A stretch of DNA of 64,000 bases, from the NCBI GenBank assembly GCA_003667245.1, contig RCNN01000103.1:30308-94307 (forward strand). The letters are read 5' to 3'. Positions 60,463-64,000 of this stretch are shown in pieces. The translations under genes were made by a program, and so were the position numbers. Position 1 is the first letter of the stretch, and each line of letters begins with the position of its first letter. The stretch comes from Heterostelium multicystogenum. Taxonomy: Eukaryota; Evosea; Eumycetozoa; Acytosteliales; Acytosteliaceae. The notes beneath the pieces were generated by a model, which searched no databases, was not told the origin of the DNA, and saw only the letters and a program-made list of their open reading frames with translations.

Positions 60463-62495
60463 TTATAAATCCAATAGCGATTGGCTAGATGACGATTTTG
60501 TTGGGGTGGATGGAGGCTGATTCTCCATAATTTGGGTTAAAGTTGAAGTAAAAGCTTGTGATGGTGCAATTGTGAAATTGAGTGATGGCGAAGATGATGT
60601 CCATGATGGCATTCTGCTCAGTGCAGGTGAGGATGAAAGCGAAGATGCTTCTGAATTGAATCCAGACATCTTTGATCGCAGTATGTTATTCTCCATTGCC
60701 AACTTTTTATAATCATCCAGCAATTTTTGTAATTGTCCAATCTTTAAATCATCAACATTATAATTTATAAATTCATATTTCTGATTGAGAGAATATTGTT
60801 AATTATTATTAAATCAATTGAACCTTGATTAAGGGTATTCTTACTCTTTCATCGGTGGAATGATGATCATCACTAAAATCGAAATCTTCATCGAAAAATG
60901 TACTGTTTGGTGTGCTGCTAATGGAAAGGTGTCTGGTGTGTCGGTGGGTTGGGCGTGAGCTTGGTGTTGGTTGTAAAATGGAAGCTGGAAGTGTTGATGG
61001 AATGGGTGTCAACTTTTGTTGGATAGGTGTGCTGCTAGAAGATGTATATTGATTGGGTTGATTGCTGCTGTTGTTGTTGTGACTTTGTAGTGTCTTAAGA
61101 AGATTCATACGCTTCAAGACATCTGGATGTAGTTTTGTTGGTAGTTCAGCTTCGCATTTCTCGCGAAGTCTATAAAACTCTGACTCCTCTATGGTTAGAT
61201 CGGAGGGCTGTAAATTCTCAATGAAGGCAAGTGCCGACACCAAGTGTGTAAAATAGCAGCCCGTCTCTGTTGACATTCTGCTAGGGTTTCTAAAATGTTG
61301 ATATATACTGGATGTTCGATTGTAACATTTGGTGGATTTGCTTTTAAAACTACAAAAATAAGAATTGGTACAAAGTCATCTGCGCCAGCAGGTGTATTAT
61401 TTACTGATGACAATAGCTAAAGGGTTCAGTGATACCAATTAGTATGTCAATTCATTGTTTCTATCCACACTGTTGATCTACATACCCTAAAAAATAACTT
61501 TGCAACTATTATAAATACAAATCATTTTATCACGTGGAGTCTTGTATGTATTCATTTTTCTGAGTTCAACCATCGACTTTTCGATCAGTGCACCATTGGC
61601 CTGAACAAACTTTTGAATATCCAAGTGTGCCGGTGTAATGAAAGACAATGTTAAAATAAGTTTGTAAATCTTTAGATCCTCTTCTGATGCAATCAATCCT
61701 TGCTCCGGTACGATATTACCGTCACTTGGCTCTAAACCTCCCAGTCTCGCTGGCATAAATGTACTAAAGACGGATTAGTATCGTCTCAACTCGAAACCCA
61801 AATCACTCGATCTGATGTACATCAACCTACCAATGAAATACTTTGGTCATAATGAACTTCTCAATACCATCTCTGATACCCTCGATTTCAGCATCGTTGG
61901 CATTCTCCCATAGTGGATGAGAAAGTATCCAATTCTCCAATTCTCTTGAATATGTCACAATAGTATGTCCCCTGTTCTTCGAGCTTGCCTGGCCCACTTG
62001 ATGCAAATTGATTTGTAAAACTAAAACGTTTGTTAGTAATGTTCGCCCGCATCGTACAATGCTTCGTAGCAGTAACAACAAAAAACACAAAAAACATACT
62101 TATTCAAACTCTTTTTAAACTCAATGGCTTTAGGATGCTTTAGCTTTGTAAAGAAACTGGCTTTCTCACGGGCACTCTCCTCGACAGTGACAATACTGTT
62201 GCCACCTCCTATTCTAATATTTTCCATTCCACTGCTGGTATTCAATGGTGTCGATGACGCTTGTTGCTTGCCAATGCCATTGATCTTGCTGTTTGTAAGC
62301 TGAGGATTATCAATAGCAACCAATGAGTCATACGATGCAGAGTTCACCAGCGAAGCAGAACTACTAGATCTAGGCATTGAACCATGACCAACACCACTAT
62401 TACCAACATTGTTATTTTGATTTGCTGTTACTCCATTACTTTTTTATCTGTTGCTGTTGTTGTGGTGAAGGTGTACTTAAGGAAGGGAACCACAT
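60463..62495 (-). CDS. VPS9-domain Rab5 guanine-nucleotide exchange factor
   Basis: Exons from the start: about 62495-62100, 62020-61831, 61763-61486, 61416-60845 and 60780-60463. The ATG at 62495 (WFPSLSTPSPQQQQQ) needs one A removed near 62437 to reach NGVTANQNNN and PRSSSSASLVNSAS; otherwise the start is 62377. The middle carries RELENWILSHPLWENANDAE (helical bundle), then the VPS9 core: DKMICIYNSCKVIF, NTPAGADDFVPILIFVVLKA, NPPNVTIEHPVYI and, after a frame change, NPSRMSTETGCYFTHLVSAL and AFIENLQPSDL. A Ser/Pro-rich region and a short coiled coil (LKIGQLQKLLDDYKKL) close it. Asp in GADDF and the Tyr of the YFT motif are the exchange residues. Activates Rab5/21-type GTPases on early endosomes. 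Confidence 0.85.
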
Positions 62496-64000
62496 TATAT
62501 TTATATTATATTATATCACTATATCTAGATACTCTTATTCTCTACCTTTACTTTTACACACTTTTATTATTATTATTATTATTATTACTAATTGATGAAT
62601 TAGGTATACCGATGATGATGTAAATAAATAAAGAACAACAACAAAATAAAACAATGAAATAATAATAATTATAATTTCATTTGCTGGTGTTTATTTAAAA
62701 TTTTCATAAAAATAAATAATATTTTTTTGTCATATATCTTCTCAAGGTTCAGTTGCAGTGATTCCGGAGCATCGAATCATCTTCAAATTGGAATTAAAGT
62801 TTTGAAAATATCTTTAGATCGATATTTGATACCGTCTAAACCCCAAATCTATTCACAACTAACCCAATAGAGTAGAGATATCTTTCGTTCATCTAAATGA
62901 TCATTTAGATATAATTATTTCATTCATAGCTATTTGTATAGATCAGATAGAGAGTAGATCGATCAGTATTAGACAACTCAATTTGAATATAATAATGATA
63001 AATTAATATTCAAAATAATATTAATAATAATATTACCCCAACCTTCTGATGATGCAAGTGAATGAATGGCACAACCAAGACAAACACGATTTTCAAAATA
63101 ATAATGAATCCCTTTTAGTTCAGTTTTATAAACAGATTTTGTTTGTTTTTATTATTTTTTTGTTTTGTTTTTTGTTAAAATAAAAACTTGGATATCACAG
63201 TGCATCACTTAAGCTCAGTGGCATTGATCCATTTGAGTGGCAGTTGATTTGTCGCCGGTGTGGGTATCCAAAAAAAATTATTCCACAAATAATGTGATTT
63301 TTTTCGATCATCTTTATCGTCCTTTGGCTCTTTTTATCATAAAAAAGTTCAAAAAAATATAAAAATTACAAAAAAACAAATTTTTTGAATTTTTTTTTTT
63401 TATCATAGCAAGCTTGCCATCACTCAATAACAGATATTATTATTACAATTAATTTATTTATTATAGACTACACTCTTTGATTTTATTAGTTATAATAGAA
63501 ATAATTACTCTATTTTCATTATTTTGTCAGATTTCATTCCCCAACAACAATCAATAACATTTACAACTTAGTAGTAGCTATAGTTGGATCACAAATAATA
63601 GTTTAAACAATAGAATCAATTGTAATTTTAATACACGAATAAATATATAATATAATATCCAACATTATTATATAAGTAGGTAACAATACATACATGAATT
63701 AACTATTTATTTAGGAGCAGAGAGAAGATAAATAGTTAGTTTTTAGTTCACTAGTTTCATTATTAGATAGCTGAATTAGTCAGTTTGCTGAAATAATGAA
63801 TTGATGTCATTATCATAAAAGCAATCATGTATTTTTTCTAGATTTAAATAGTCACTTTGTTGTTTTAGGTTTAGTTTTTATTTTATTTATTTAATAATAA
63901 TAATAATAATAATAATAATTTTTAACTTAAATTATAGCTGAAACAAATAGTTGTATAGTTAATAAGGTGTATTTTTATTGTCTCTGAGGTAAAGTTAAAA
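62496..64000. other. Intergenic to window end, no gene seen
   Basis: 1.5 kb of AT-rich DNA with trinucleotide att/aat runs (62564-62590, 63893-63920). No ORF, tRNA or repeat with clear identity. Confidence 0.45.

Overview
This is a eukaryotic, very AT-rich window with short introns (about 50-150 bp, GT..AG), TAA-dominated stops, Asn/Gln homopolymers and long A/T spacers. The gene families (FNIP-repeat F-box protein, CBM49 protein, Skp1 with the dictyostelid hydroxyproline site, IPT/TIG-EGF surface receptors, a chromodomain Ty3/gypsy element beside a tRNA gene) point to a social amoeba (Dictyostelia). I cannot name the species from sequence alone.

Layout: 0.8-2.3 kb, secreted Cys-repeat protein; 3.0-3.9 kb, Rab32-type GTPase; 4.6-5.6 kb, RNA polymerase III subunit RPC8; 6.0-8.4 kb, CPSF2/CPSF100; 8.6-9.2 kb, small gene and a long inverted repeat; 9.6-12.1 kb, SPATA20/YyaL-type thioredoxin-fold protein; 12.5-13.2 kb, Pro/Gln/Tyr-rich two-TM protein; 14.0-16.2 kb, multi-pass membrane protein of unknown family; 16.5-28.3 kb, two convergent giant C-type-lectin/TIG/EGF receptors; 29.6-31.7 kb, stand-alone eEF1B GEF domain and an F-box/FNIP protein; 31.8-36.0 kb, BAH + DUF4211 nuclear protein; 36.4-38.9 kb, Crinkler-type P-loop protein; 39.4-40.3 kb, SKP1; 41.7-47.3 kb, MRTO4, CBM49 protein, HEATR3/Syo1 and a glutathione S-transferase; 48.1-52.1 kb, tRNA-Lys(UUU) with an LTR retroelement about 60 bp downstream; 52.4-62.5 kb, small membrane protein, ERMARD, RBBP4, PEMT, FEN1 and a VPS9-domain Rab5 GEF.

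The genes are mostly independent housekeeping loci. MRTO4 and HEATR3 both belong to 60S ribosome assembly and are near neighbours, and the Rab32 and VPS9 proteins belong to endosomal traffic, but no operon-like coupling is expected here.

Two points affect every reading of this window. First, many genes carry single-base frame shifts, nearly all one surplus base, often in a short homopolymer. Conserved protein continues on both sides, so they look like consensus errors rather than decay. They are concentrated in the first 36 kb, while HEATR3, ERMARD, RBBP4, FEN1 and the retroelement ORF are clean. CDS spans below are gene spans with exons given in the text. Second, the most distinctive element is an LTR retrotransposon that has lost protease and reverse transcriptase yet keeps one uninterrupted Gag-RNaseH-integrase-chromodomain frame of 995 codons and two nearly identical LTRs.
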